Assembly: GCA_900763705.1 (NCBI GenBank)
Contig: CAAFLG010000064.1
Span: forward strand, 5,953 to 69,952
Length of the DNA: 64,000 bases
Origin: an uncultured Oscillospiraceae bacterium
GTDB taxonomy: Bacteria > Bacillota > Clostridia > Oscillospirales > Oscillospiraceae
Direction: 5' to 3'
Position numbers and translations under genes: made by a program. How positions within the stretch are numbered: the first letter of the stretch is position 1; each line of letters starts with the position of its first letter. Shown here one piece after another: positions 26,840 through 35,172 of the stretch. Below the pieces are notes generated by a model. That model was not told where the DNA came from. It made no database searches and saw only the letters and a program-made list of their open reading frames with translations.

Positions 26840-27002
26840 AGAACGATTCCGCAGGGGCTTCTCCTGCGGGCGGAACGCTGTCCGCACCGGGCAAATGCGG
26901 GCAGAAAAAGGGGTACGTTCCGAAAAGTTTCTTGCAACACGGCGGCACAAAGTGCACGCCGTCCGGATAACCGAAATATTGAGAAAAGAGAGGATAACCA
27001 CC
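26840..27002 (+). promoter_or_regulatory. Structured leader of hutH
   Basis: About 160 untranslated bases with three clear hairpins: CCGCAGG/CCTGCGG (26849-26855 and 26863-26869), GCGGA/TCCGC (26870-26874 and 26881-26885), and the nested CGGCG-GCAC/GTGC-CGCCG (26940-26961). No T-run follows. No leader peptide with histidine codons was seen. It may be a regulatory or stabilising RNA element. Confidence 0.4.
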
Positions 27003-28571
27003 ATGATCATGAATCCTACCGCGATCAAGCATGTCGTCGTCGATGGTCACAGCCTGACCCTCGAGTCCTTCGTCGCCATCTCCCGCTACAACGCGACTGT
27101 TGAGCTGGCTCCCGCTGCCCTGGAGGCCATGCAGAAGTCCCGCGCTCTCGCTGAGAAGATCGCTGCCGAGGGCCGCGTCGCCTACGGTATCACCACCGGC
27201 TTCGGCGAGTTCCAGAAGGTCGCCGTCCCCAAGGAGATGAGCAACCAGCTCTCCACCAACCTGATCCTCAGCCACTGCACCGCCGCCGGCGAGCCGTATG
27301 CTGACGAGATCGTCCGCGGCATGATGCTGCTGCGTGCCAACGCTCTGTGCGGCGGCGTGAGCGGCGTTCGCCCCATCCTCGTGCAGATGCTGCTCGAGAT
27401 GCTCAACAAGGGCGTTACCCCCGTTGTTCCCCAGAAGGGCTCCCTCGGCTCCTCCGGCGACCTGGCTCCTCTCGCTCACATGACGCTCCCCATGCTCGGC
27501 AAGGGCGAGGCCATGTACGGCGGCGTGAAGATGCCCGGTGCTGAGGCCATGGCCAAGGCCGGCATCAAGACGCTCGACACCCTCGTTTCCAAGGAAGGCC
27601 TCGGCATGACGAACGGTACCTGCGCGATGACCTCCGTTGGTGCTCTCGCTCTGTATGACACCATCTGCGCCGCTCAGCTCGGCGACGTGATCGCGTCCAT
27701 GTCCTTCGAGGGCCTGACCGGCCTTCGCAACGCCTTCGACCCCCGCATCCATCAGGTGCGCGGCCAGAAGGGCCAGATGCTCGTTGCCGCCAACATGCGC
27801 AAGCTGCTCGACGGTTCCGAGATCCTCGACAACTGCCAGAAGGATCGCGTTCAGGACGCTTACGCCCTGCGCTGCATCCCGCAGCTGCACGGTGCCTGCC
27901 GTGACGCTCTCGACTATGTCCGCGAGAAGGTCGAGATCGAGCTCAACGCTGTCACCGATAACCCGCTGATGTTCCTCGACGACGAGGCCGTCATCTCCGG
28001 CGGTAACTTCCATGGCGAGCCCATGGCCCTGCCGTTCGACTTCCTCGGCATCGCCGCTTCCGAGATCGCCGATGCTTCCGAGCGTCGTACCGAGCGTATG
28101 GTCAACCCCGCTCTCTCCAACGGTCTGACCGCGTTCCTGACCACCGAGGCCGGCGTCAACTCCGGTTTCATGATCGTTCAGTACGCTGCCGCTTCCATGG
28201 TCAGCGAGAACAAGATCTACGCTCACCCCGCTTCCGTCGACTCCATCCCCTCCTCCGCCAACCAGGAGGATATCGTCTCCATGGGTACCACCGCTGCCCG
28301 TAAGGCCAAGATGATCCTGCAGAACACGCAGGACGTCCTCGCCGACGAGCTGATGACCGCCTGCCAGGCCATCGACATCCGTCGCCGCCTGAACACCCAC
28401 GGCCAGGGTCTGACCCCGCTGCACGAGGCTCTCTACAAGCACGTTCGTGAGAAGGTCGCCTTCTACGAGATCGACCGCGAGATCTGGCCCGACATCCGTG
28501 CCGTGGAAGAGATGATCCGCTCCGGCGAGCTGCTCGATATCGTCAAGGAGTTCATCCCCGACTTCGAGTAA
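27003..28571 (+). CDS. hutH: Histidine ammonia-lyase with a Ser-Ser-Gly MIO triad
   Basis: A 522-residue aromatic amino-acid lyase that deaminates L-histidine to urocanate. Tyr61 (YGITTGFGEF) and the selectivity pair Ser90-His91 (NLILSHCTAAGEP) are those of histidine lyases, not Phe or Tyr lyases. QDAYALRC and QEDIVSMG also match HutH. The electrophilic cofactor (MIO) normally forms from Ala-Ser-Gly; here the triad is Ser150-Ser151-Gly152 in GSLGSSGDLAPLAH. GAGAGGA precedes the ATG-ATC-ATG start; the first ATG is used here. Codons are strongly biased toward those of highly expressed genes. hutU and hutI are not nearby, so the rest of the pathway is encoded elsewhere. Confidence 0.94.
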   Translation: MIMNPTAIKHVVVDGHSLTLESFVAISRYNATVELAPAALEAMQKSRALAEKIAAEGRVAYGITTGFGEFQKVAVPKEMSNQLSTNLILSHCTAAGEPYADEIVRGMMLLRANALCGGVSGVRPILVQMLLEMLNKGVTPVVPQKGSLGSSGDLAPLAHMTLPMLGKGEAMYGGVKMPGAEAMAKAGIKTLDTLVSKEGLGMTNGTCAMTSVGALALYDTICAAQLGDVIASMSFEGLTGLRNAFDPRIHQVRGQKGQMLVAANMRKLLDGSEILDNCQKDRVQDAYALRCIPQLHGACRDALDYVREKVEIELNAVTDNPLMFLDDEAVISGGNFHGEPMALPFDFLGIAASEIADASERRTERMVNPALSNGLTAFLTTEAGVNSGFMIVQYAAASMVSENKIYAHPASVDSIPSSANQEDIVSMGTTAARKAKMILQNTQDVLADELMTACQAIDIRRRLNTHGQGLTPLHEALYKHVREKVAFYEIDREIWPDIRAVEEMIRSGELLDIVKEFIPDFE

Positions 28572-28621
28572 GACGGTCCGAAATTGAGCTTCCGGCTCAA
28601 TTGAGTTGACAATATCATGCA

Positions 28622-28661
28622 AGATGGTGTAAAGTTGTTATGGCTTTACACCATCTTTTTT
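28622..28661 (+). terminator. Terminator of hutH
   Basis: Thirteen-base arms AGATGGTGTAAAG (28622-28634) and its complement (28644-28656), nine-base loop and six Ts. A TTGACA at 28606-28611 just upstream might start a promoter for the next gene, but its -10 (TAAAGT) falls inside the hairpin, so this is doubtful. Confidence 0.92.
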
Positions 28662-28694
28662 GTTGATATGACCATAGAAACGGAGGAGACCGCC

Positions 28695-29486
28695 ATGGAG
28701 CTTAACATCCTGCGGGCAGACCCCGCAGGGAACATTACGATCTTCGTACTCGACCAAGTCGAAAAGGCGCAGCGCGCCGCCATCGCGGAGAAGATCATGG
28801 CGATTCCGGCGCTCAAGGCCGAGCAGGTCGGCTACGCCTGCCCGCCGGAGGATGATGCGGACGGCCGCATGGAGATGATGGGCGGCGAGTTCTGCGGCAA
28901 CGCAACGCGTGCCTACGGCATGTACATCGCACAGCAAAAAGGCGGCGCGAGCGAGGTGAAGCTGCGCGTGAGCGGCTGCGACCACGTTGTGACCGCACAG
29001 GTCGATCTGAAAGCAGGCACGGCGCGCGCTGAGATGCCCTGCCCGCGCAGCGTTCAGCGCGTCACGGTGAATGGGCACGAGGGCACGCTTGTTGACTTAA
29101 CAGGCATCGCGCACTTTGTTGTAGAGGGCGTAACACCGAGCGAGGAATTCTTCCACGCCGTCGAACCCGTCTTTTCCGGCATCGCGGGGCTGGACGCCTG
29201 CGGCGTCATCTTCCTCGATGCGGAGACCCGCCGCATGACACCGCTCGTCAAGGTGATCGACACGAACAGCCTCGTCTGGGAAGGCAGCTGCGGCAGCGGC
29301 AGCATCGCCTGCGCGGTCGCGCAGAGCGAGGGGATGGAAAACGGCGGCTTCTCCTGCGAATACATCCAGCCCGCGGGCATCGTCCGCGCGAGCGTCGAGC
29401 GAAGAAGCGGCAGGGTCCTCGGCGCGAGCATCGGCGGCAAGGTCACGCTGGACAATGTCACGTCCATCTCGCTTCCCGATCTGTAA
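28695..29486 (+). CDS. DapF-like epimerase/racemase, candidate histidine racemase
   Basis: A 263-residue protein of the diaminopimelate epimerase/PrpF fold. It has the two catalytic cysteines of cofactor-independent racemases: Cys67 in GGEFCGNATRAYG and Cys199 in EGSCGSGSIACAVA. The N-terminal DPAGNITIFVLD replaces the GNDFVLID stretch that binds diaminopimelate in true DapF, so another substrate is likely. DapF-like histidine racemases are known (CntK of staphylopine synthesis; a Fusobacterium enzyme). Placement right after hutH makes histidine the best guess, allowing D-histidine to enter degradation. GGAGGAG precedes the ATG at 28695; the frame start at 28617 lies in the hutH terminator. 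Confidence 0.8.
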   Translation: MELNILRADPAGNITIFVLDQVEKAQRAAIAEKIMAIPALKAEQVGYACPPEDDADGRMEMMGGEFCGNATRAYGMYIAQQKGGASEVKLRVSGCDHVVTAQVDLKAGTARAEMPCPRSVQRVTVNGHEGTLVDLTGIAHFVVEGVTPSEEFFHAVEPVFSGIAGLDACGVIFLDAETRRMTPLVKVIDTNSLVWEGSCGSGSIACAVAQSEGMENGGFSCEYIQPAGIVRASVERRSGRVLGASIGGKVTLDNVTSISLPDL

Positions 29487-29598
29487 ATACAGCATTTTAT
29501 TTTTAGTATTTTACCCCTTTTCTTCGCTTCTGCCCCGCCGCAAATCGTTGATATACCACAAAAAAGGCGCAAATTCCGCATTTTCAGGCAAGGCCGAT

Positions 29599-29623
29599 GA
29601 ACGCTTAATTATTTTAAGCGTTC
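29599..29623. other. Hairpin upstream of the fhs promoter
   Basis: GAACGCTTA (29599-29607) and TAAGCGTTC (29615-29623) form a perfect 9-base stem with no T-run after it. It lies 25 bases upstream of the fhs -35 box, so it may be an operator-like dyad or a weak terminator of the preceding gene. Confidence 0.5.
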
Positions 29624-29648
29624 GGGGCAAAGCAGATAGCGAAAAGCG

Positions 29649-29677
29649 TTTACCTTTTCCGCGCGCTCGGGTATAAT
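29649..29677 (+). promoter_or_regulatory. Promoter of fhs
   Basis: TTTACC (29649-29654), a 17-base spacer and TATAAT (29672-29677), 62 bases before the ATG. Confidence 0.7.
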
Positions 29678-29739
29678 TTTTACCGTCAAAAGTGACGATA
29701 CAAACCGTTTAGATACAAAAAAATCAGGAGGTAATTCCC

Positions 29740-31407
29740 ATGACCGACATTGAGATCGCCCAGGCGTCCAAAATGCTCCCCATCGAGGAAGTTGCTGCTA
29801 AGGTTGGCATCAAGCCCGAGCAGCTGGAGAACTACGGCCACTACAAGGCCAAGGTCGACATCCACGCGCTGAAGGACCTGCCCCGCAAGTCCAAGCTCGT
29901 GCTGGTGACCGCCATCAGCCCCACCCCCGCTGGCGAGGGTAAGACCACCACTTCCGTCGGCCTTGCCGACGCGCTGAACAAGCTCGGCAAGAACACCATC
30001 GTCTGCCTGCGCGAGCCCTCCCTGGGCCCCGTGTTCGGCGTCAAGGGCGGCGCTGCCGGCGGCGGCTACGCTCAGGTCGTCCCCATGGAGGACATCAACC
30101 TGCACTTCACCGGTGACTTCAACGCCATCGGCATCGCCAACAACCTCATGGCTGCCCTGATCGACAACCACATCCAGCAGGGCAATCTTCTCGACATCGA
30201 CGTGCGCAACATCCCCTGGAAGCGCGTTGTCGATATGAACGACCGTCAGCTGCGTCACATCGTCTGCGGTCTCGGCGGCAAGGCCTCCGGCGTGCCCCGC
30301 GAGGACGGCTTCGACATCGTTGTTGCCTCCGAGATCATGGCTGTTCTGTGCCTCGCTACCGACCTTGCTGACATGAAGGCCCGTCTTGCCAAGATGGTCG
30401 TCGCCTACAACCGCGCCGGTCAGCCCATCACCGCGCATGACCTCAAGGCCGAGGGCGCCATGGCTGCCGTCCTGAAGGACGCCATCAAGCCCAACCTGGT
30501 CCAGACCCTCGAGCACACCCCCGCTTTCATCCACGGCGGCCCCTTCGCCAACATCGCTCACGGCTGCAACTCCATCCAGGCCACCGAGACCGCGATGAAG
30601 CTCGCCGACTACACCGTCACCGAGGCCGGCTTCGCTGCTGACCTGGGCGCCGAGAAGTTCCTCGACATCAAGTGCCGTGCCGGTGGCTTCCACCCCGACG
30701 CTGTTGTCATCGTCGCCACCGTCCGCGCTCTCAAGTATCACGGCGGCGTGCCCAAGGCTGAGCTCAACAACGAGAACCTCGAGGCTCTCGAGAAGGGCCT
30801 GCCCAACCTCCTCCAGCACGTCGACAACGTGAAGAACGTCTACGGTCTTCCCTGCGTCGTCGCCATCAACGCCTTCCCGACCGACACCAAGGCCGAGCTC
30901 GACCTCGTTGAGGCCAAGTGCAAGGAGCAGGGCGTCAACGTCCGTCTGTCCGAGGTTTGGGCCAAGGGCGGCGAGGGCGGCAAGGCTCTGGCTGAGGAAG
31001 TCATCCGCCTCGCTGAGGACACCACCAACGATCACTTCCAGTTCGTCTACGATCTGGAGGATTCCATCGAAGAGAAGCTGAACAAGATCGCCACCAAGGT
31101 CTACCGCGCTGATGGCGTGGTGCTCGCCGGTGACGCCAAGAAGCAGGCTGCTCAGCTCACTGAGCTCGGCTTCGACAAGATGCCCATCTGCATGGCCAAG
31201 ACCCAGTTCTCCTTCTCCGATGACCAGACCAAGCTGGGCGCTCCCCGCGGCTTCAAGATCACCGTCCGCGAGATCAAGGTCAACGCCGGTGCCGGCTTCC
31301 TGGTTGCCAAGACCGGCAACATCATGACCATGCCCGGTCTTCCCAAGGTCCCCGCTTCCGAGCGCATCGACATCGACGCCAACGGCAAGATCACCGGCCT
31401 GTTCTAA
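29740..31407 (+). CDS. fhs: Formate--tetrahydrofolate ligase
   Basis: A full-length 555-residue enzyme that forms 10-formyl-THF from formate, ATP and THF, or in reverse makes ATP from formyl-THF. The P-loop is [14 protein letters not shown] (about residues 62-75), and [21 protein letters not shown] (cut to [14 protein letters not shown]) and the C-terminal PGLPKVP are characteristic. A strong AGGAGGT site and biased codons suggest abundance. It is followed by formimino-THF cyclodeaminase, which fits the reverse, ATP-yielding direction during histidine or purine fermentation. Confidence 0.98.
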   Translation: MTDIEIAQASKMLPIEEVAAKVGIKPEQLENYGHYKAKVDIHALKDLPRKSKLVLVTAISPTPAGEGKTTTSVGLADALNKLGKNTIVCLREPSLGPVFGVKGGAAGGGYAQVVPMEDINLHFTGDFNAIGIANNLMAALIDNHIQQGNLLDIDVRNIPWKRVVDMNDRQLRHIVCGLGGKASGVPREDGFDIVVASEIMAVLCLATDLADMKARLAKMVVAYNRAGQPITAHDLKAEGAMAAVLKDAIKPNLVQTLEHTPAFIHGGPFANIAHGCNSIQATETAMKLADYTVTEAGFAADLGAEKFLDIKCRAGGFHPDAVVIVATVRALKYHGGVPKAELNNENLEALEKGLPNLLQHVDNVKNVYGLPCVVAINAFPTDTKAELDLVEAKCKEQGVNVRLSEVWAKGGEGGKALAEEVIRLAEDTTNDHFQFVYDLEDSIEEKLNKIATKVYRADGVVLAGDAKKQAAQLTELGFDKMPICMAKTQFSFSDDQTKLGAPRGFKITVREIKVNAGAGFLVAKTGNIMTMPGLPKVPASERIDIDANGKITGLF

Positions 31408-31446
31408 GAAACGGCTGCCTCACAGATTTTACCCTTTTGACCCCCA

Positions 31447-31476
31447 AGGAAGAGGCGGAGCGATCCGCCTCTTCCT
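31447..31476 (+). other. Intercistronic hairpin between fhs and fchA
   Basis: Perfect 13-base arms (31447-31459 and 31464-31476) with loop GCGA, but no T-run. It probably protects or partially attenuates the transcript instead of ending it, because fchA has only a short AT-rich stretch upstream. Confidence 0.65.
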
Positions 31477-31518
31477 GACATATTCTCTTCTCACTCTAAA
31501 ATTTACGGGAGGAACGCT

Positions 31519-32154
31519 ATGAAGATCGCAGATATGAAAGTTACCGAGCTCATCAACGAGGTCGGTTCTGGTACTCCCGCGCCCGGCGGCGGCGCTGTGG
31601 CCGGCCTTGCCGGCGGTGTCGGCGTCGCGCTGACGATGATGGTCAACGGCCTGACACTGGACAAGAAGGGCTTTGAGAACGACCGCGAGCGTCTTCTGGA
31701 CGCCATTGCCAAGGGCAACGAGCTCAAAGAGCGCTTTATCGACGTGATGAACCGCGACAGCGAGGTCTTCGACGTTCTGATCGAATCTCTCGCGCTCCCG
31801 AAGGATGACGACGCACACAAGGCCATCCGCCGCGGCGCCGTGCAGGCAAGCTTCCGCAGCTGCACGCAGGTCCCGCTGACGATGATGGAGATCTGCTCTG
31901 AGGCGATCGACCTGTGCGCAGACCTGATCGGCACGACGAACCCCAACGTCGTCAGCGATCTCGGCATCGCCGCGCTCACGCTCAAGACCGCCATGCAGAG
32001 CGCGTGGCTGAACGTGCTCATCAACCTTTCCTCCTTGAAGGACAAGGCCTTTGCCGATGAGTGCTGCGCCAAGGGCGAGGCCCTGCTTGCGCACGCCATC
32101 CCCGTGGCACAGGAAAGCTACGAAAAGGTGCTCAAGGTCATCACCGAAAAGTGA
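31519..32154 (+). CDS. fchA: Formiminotetrahydrofolate cyclodeaminase (cyclodeaminase/cyclohydrolase family)
   Basis: A 211-residue helical protein of the FTCD C-domain family, converting 5-formimino-THF to 5,10-methenyl-THF and ammonia. The glycine-rich N-terminal signature is SGTPAPGGGAVAGLAGGVG, and the conserved late helix includes DLGIAALTLKTAMQSAWLNV. The length matches stand-alone FchA proteins of purine- and histidine-fermenting clostridia. GGGAGGA precedes the ATG. Its neighbour fhs supplies the next step; a methenyl-THF cyclohydrolase (folD) is not in the window. The formiminotransferase partner is also absent. Confidence 0.93.
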   Translation: MKIADMKVTELINEVGSGTPAPGGGAVAGLAGGVGVALTMMVNGLTLDKKGFENDRERLLDAIAKGNELKERFIDVMNRDSEVFDVLIESLALPKDDDAHKAIRRGAVQASFRSCTQVPLTMMEICSEAIDLCADLIGTTNPNVVSDLGIAALTLKTAMQSAWLNVLINLSSLKDKAFADECCAKGEALLAHAIPVAQESYEKVLKVITEK

Positions 32155-32162
32155 CCCTCTCC

Positions 32163-32246
32163 CGGCCGGGACCGGCCGTTTTGTCTTCTCTTTCTCTTTG
32201 ATTGAACGATCGCCCGCTGCGCCGGAAATGCGCTGCGGGCGGTTTT
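32163..32246 (+). terminator. Tandem terminators after fchA
   Basis: Two GC hairpins: CGGCC/GGCCG near 32163-32178 followed by TTTTG, and CGCCCGC/GCGGGCG (32211-32217 and 32235-32241) followed by GTTTT. Confidence 0.7.
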
Positions 32247-32357
32247 CATGTCTTTTTGATTTTTTTGCAATTTGCAGTAGCATTTTGCGGATTTTGTGGT
32301 ACAATACCATCGGTTCTATTGACGAATCTTAAATTTTGCACGAAAGAGGCTTTTTTC

Positions 32358-33059
32358 ATGGATTTTGTTGCAAACGGCTCCAAACATGTTGAGATCGAAA
32401 CGTCCACGGGCGTTTACCTGCGCCACGCCATCCAGACGCACTTTGTCGAGATCGGCGAGGATTACATTGAGCTGGTCAACCGCTACGTCAAGCCCCTCTA
32501 CGAAGAGGGCGACCTTCTGAGCATCAGCGAAAAGATCATCGCCCTGTGCCAGAAGCGCGTGGTCTACCGCAAGGATATGAAGATTTCCTGGCTTGCGAAG
32601 TTCCTCAGCCGCTTTGCCATCCAGCACAACAGCGCCGGCATCGGCGTGGGCGAGGTGTGCAAGATGCAGTTCGCCATCAACGAGTGCGGCGCGTGGAAGG
32701 TCCTCTGGGCTGCCATCTGCGCGGGCTTCGGCAAGCTCGTGGGCAAGCACGGCATCTTCTACGATATGGTCGGCATGGAGGTCACGGGCCTCGACGGCTT
32801 CTACCCCGATGTGTTCCCCGTCTACGGCGACTACGGCATCCGCATCCCCGAGAATCCCTCGGGCGTGTGCAACGAGATCTTCGAGAAGACCGGCGTGCGC
32901 GCAATGATCGTCGACGCCAACGACCTCACACGCGACATCCTCGGCAAGGCCGACTGTGTGACGCTCACCGACGAGCAGCTCTGCGAGATCATCCGCGACA
33001 ATCCCGCCGGGCAGGATGACCAGTGCACACCCTTCATCCTCATCCGCAAAAAGCAGTGA
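32358..33059 (+). CDS. CofE/FolC2-like gamma-glutamyl ligase family protein
   Basis: A 233-residue protein resembling coenzyme F420-0:L-glutamate ligase (COG1478 type). The sequence shows FAIQHNSAGIGVGE where CofE has its NAGID-type loop, and a C-terminal GVRAMIVDANDLTRDILGKA. Clostridia of this kind are not known to make F420, so another acceptor is likely. A related family, FolC2, adds glutamate to folates in Chlamydia, and the neighbours here (fhs, fchA) are THF enzymes, so polyglutamylation of THF is an attractive inference. The start ATG at 32358 is preceded by GAAAGAGG; a TACAAT at 32300 may be its -10 box. The frame upstream of 32358 covers the terminators and is not coding. Confidence 0.75.
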   Translation: MDFVANGSKHVEIETSTGVYLRHAIQTHFVEIGEDYIELVNRYVKPLYEEGDLLSISEKIIALCQKRVVYRKDMKISWLAKFLSRFAIQHNSAGIGVGEVCKMQFAINECGAWKVLWAAICAGFGKLVGKHGIFYDMVGMEVTGLDGFYPDVFPVYGDYGIRIPENPSGVCNEIFEKTGVRAMIVDANDLTRDILGKADCVTLTDEQLCEIIRDNPAGQDDQCTPFILIRKKQ

Positions 33060-33080
33060 TCTATCCCCTAAGCGCAGCAA

Positions 33081-33116
33081 AGCGAGGCAGTTCTCCAAAG
33101 AGAACTGCCCCGCTCT
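33081..33116. terminator. Bidirectional terminator between the CofE-like gene and vanW
   Basis: GGCAGTTCTC (33086-33095) and GAGAACTGCC (33100-33109) with loop CAAA, extended by AGCG/CGCT and followed by CTTTCTTTTG. Confidence 0.85.
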
Positions 33117-33160
33117 TTCTTTTGTATGCGGCATCGCGCGGAGAGGGTCGCCCGGCGGCC

Positions 33161-35059
33161 TTATCCGTCGATCCCCGTATTCAGCCAGCCCGGTTTTTCC
33201 TGCTCCACGGGCGGTTCGGGCGCCGGGGCCGGAACCGGGTCGGTCACACCGGGGTCCGGGCTCGTGCCGGGATCGATCGGCGTCTCCGTACCGCCGGGGA
33301 TAATCGGCGTCACCGTACCGGGATCGGCCGGCGTCACGGCTGTGGACTTGCCGACATAGACGATGCGGTTGCGCGCTTTGTAGTTGCTGTTTGCCTCAAA
33401 GGTCGAGGAGATGAGCTTGCCGTCGCCGGAGTAGACGTTGCGGTAGGTCTTGACCTTGTAGCCGGTGTAGGCGGTCTGCTCGACCTTGCGCTCGCCGGGA
33501 GCCAGCTCGTCCGTTTCGATGATCTCCTCCGTAAACGGGATCGTTTCAAGCACATCGGTGCGGATCTTCACATAGCTGTCGTCCACCTTCGTGCCGAGGA
33601 TGGTGATCTTGAGATAATTCTTGTTGCCGCTCGTCGTATACGCGGCACAGACCTTGATGGGATAGTCCGTATTGTTGCGGAACTCGAACTCGGGGCCGCC
33701 TTCGGCGACCGTCGCGTCGAGGCCGAGGCCGATGTAATCGGAGGCAAAGCCGTGGTTCGTGCGCTGCACGATCTCAAGGTTTGCATAGAGCGCGGCGGCA
33801 TAGAGCGTGGAGCTTGCCTGGCACGCGCCGCCGCCGACCATGTCAACGGTCTTTCCCTGCAAGTAGCCCGGCGCGGGGCTGTAGCCGTTCGCTGCGGTAA
33901 AGGGCGTGACGAGCGGTCCGTACTTCATCGTTTCGCCGGAATTGAGGATGTAGCCGTCGATGCGCGAGGCGGTGAGCTTGACGTTGGCGCGCCGTCCGGC
34001 CGCGCCGCCGACTTTCGTCGTGTAGGAGCTGAGCTCATCGCGGAAGAGGACCTTTTCAAGCTGCTCGGTCGTCACATCCGGCAGCTCGACTGTGGCGTTC
34101 GGCACATCGACCGTCTCCCCCGCCGCCGCCGACTCATAGGCGGCTGTCAGGTCCTCGAGCGTGAACTCAACGCCCGCGTGGCCGGGCACGATTTCGCCGG
34201 TCTCCTTATCAAAGGACGCATTGACCTTCTGCCCCAGGATCGCGCTGCGCTGCTCGGCAAGGTCGATCTCCTGCGCGGGGATCACATCGTAAATGCCGCC
34301 CTCCACGGCGCTCTTCAGCACGATCTCAGATGGCTTGCCGCCGCTGAGATACGCGCCGCCGAGGTACATAGCGAGCTGCTCTTTCGCGGTGTCGGTCGCG
34401 GCGCGGCCGTCCATCGGCTTCGTGACGCTGACCTTGCCGTCCTCGGTCACGTGGATGGCAAATTCCACCGGATCGCAGGTGATGTCATCGCACAGCGTGT
34501 CGGCCAGACCGTCAAGTCGATCGGGCGAATAGTACAGCCCCACCGCCGCAGCGGCGTCCTGCGGCTTGATGAGCGCGCGCACATACCTGGCGCCCGCCGT
34601 CAGAAAGCTGTCGTTGCAGCCGTAGACATTGTAGATGTGCTTGGCGAGGCCGTCAAAGTCGACATACTCCGGCATCTCGTCGAGCGCGACATGTGCGACC
34701 TCCGTTCCGTCAGGCAGAACGAAGTCAACGCCCGCGCCCCTCGCCTGCGCGACGCTCTCTTTGAGCTGCTGCGCCGCCTGCTGCTCGCTCATGCCGCCGT
34801 AGTTGACCTCGCCGAGCATCACGTTGGGATAGATGCGCCCGCTCGCCGACACCCACGCGCCGAAGCCTAAATAGGCACTCGCCAGCACAGCGGCGACGAT
34901 GGCGACGATCTTGCCCGCCTTCCCCGATGTTTCACGTGGAACGCGCATTTCGTCCGTATTTGCAGCCTTGGGCGTCTTGACGCCCTTTTCGGGCTTCATC
35001 AGGCGCTTGCCGCCTTTTTTCTTTTTCTTTTCCGCAAAGGCGCCGATGTTCTCTTCCAT
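33161..35059 (-). CDS. VanW-family protein with G5 domain
   Basis: A 632-residue membrane-anchored cell-envelope protein. After a lysine-rich cytoplasmic N terminus there is one transmembrane segment (KIVAIVAAVLASAYLGFGAW). Then come putative peptidoglycan-binding repeats (PG-binding-4 type), the VanW core (KTVDMVGGGACQASSTLYAA, then LEIVQRTNHGFASDYI), a G5 domain (EEIIETDELAPGERKVEQTA) and a proline/aspartate-rich tail. The family often accompanies glycopeptide resistance, but here no van genes are present and the role is unknown. The ATG at 35059 has GGGAGGAG upstream. A degenerate parS-like site lies inside the gene. It follows noc with 113 bases between. Confidence 0.9.
   Translation of the reverse strand: MEENIGAFAEKKKKKGGKRLMKPEKGVKTPKAANTDEMRVPRETSGKAGKIVAIVAAVLASAYLGFGAWVSASGRIYPNVMLGEVNYGGMSEQQAAQQLKESVAQARGAGVDFVLPDGTEVAHVALDEMPEYVDFDGLAKHIYNVYGCNDSFLTAGARYVRALIKPQDAAAAVGLYYSPDRLDGLADTLCDDITCDPVEFAIHVTEDGKVSVTKPMDGRAATDTAKEQLAMYLGGAYLSGGKPSEIVLKSAVEGGIYDVIPAQEIDLAEQRSAILGQKVNASFDKETGEIVPGHAGVEFTLEDLTAAYESAAAGETVDVPNATVELPDVTTEQLEKVLFRDELSSYTTKVGGAAGRRANVKLTASRIDGYILNSGETMKYGPLVTPFTAANGYSPAPGYLQGKTVDMVGGGACQASSTLYAAALYANLEIVQRTNHGFASDYIGLGLDATVAEGGPEFEFRNNTDYPIKVCAAYTTSGNKNYLKITILGTKVDDSYVKIRTDVLETIPFTEEIIETDELAPGERKVEQTAYTGYKVKTYRNVYSGDGKLISSTFEANSNYKARNRIVYVGKSTAVTPADPGTVTPIIPGGTETPIDPGTSPDPGVTDPVPAPAPEPPVEQEKPGWLNTGIDG
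34928..34943. promoter_or_regulatory. Degenerate parS-like site inside vanW
   Basis: TGTTTCACGTGGAACG differs at two of sixteen positions from the perfect parS sequence found twice near parA. It lies in the cytoplasmic-tail codons of VanW, 230 bases from the stop codon of noc. Confidence 0.6.
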
Positions 35060-35172
35060 CTTTGGCTCCTCCCTGTTTTTCCTGTCTTCCCGGCAGGCTT
35101 TTCCCCGCCGGTGCACCCAGTATATCATAGTTCAGCGGAAAAAGAATCACAAATTAGTAACAAATCATAGGA

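Noticed and set aside
26802..28622. A 606-codon open frame on the minus strand opposite hutH
   Set aside because: It is a shadow produced by the strong C-ending codon bias of hutH; it lacks a ribosome-binding site and resembles no protein family. Similar long antisense frames oppose gpmI, mfd, fhs, aspS and atpD.
28606..28635. Promoter for the DapF-like gene with a perfect TTGACA
   Set aside because: The only -10 candidate (TAAAGT, 18-base spacer) lies inside the hutH terminator hairpin, so it is recorded only as doubtful.
29599..29623. Terminator of the DapF-like gene
   Set aside because: The hairpin has a perfect stem but is followed by GGGGC, not a T-run; it is listed only as a dyad upstream of the fhs promoter.
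33161..35059. Vancomycin resistance from the VanW-family gene
   Set aside because: VanW-domain proteins are widespread without vanHAX; no ligase or sensor genes are nearby, so no resistance role is claimed.
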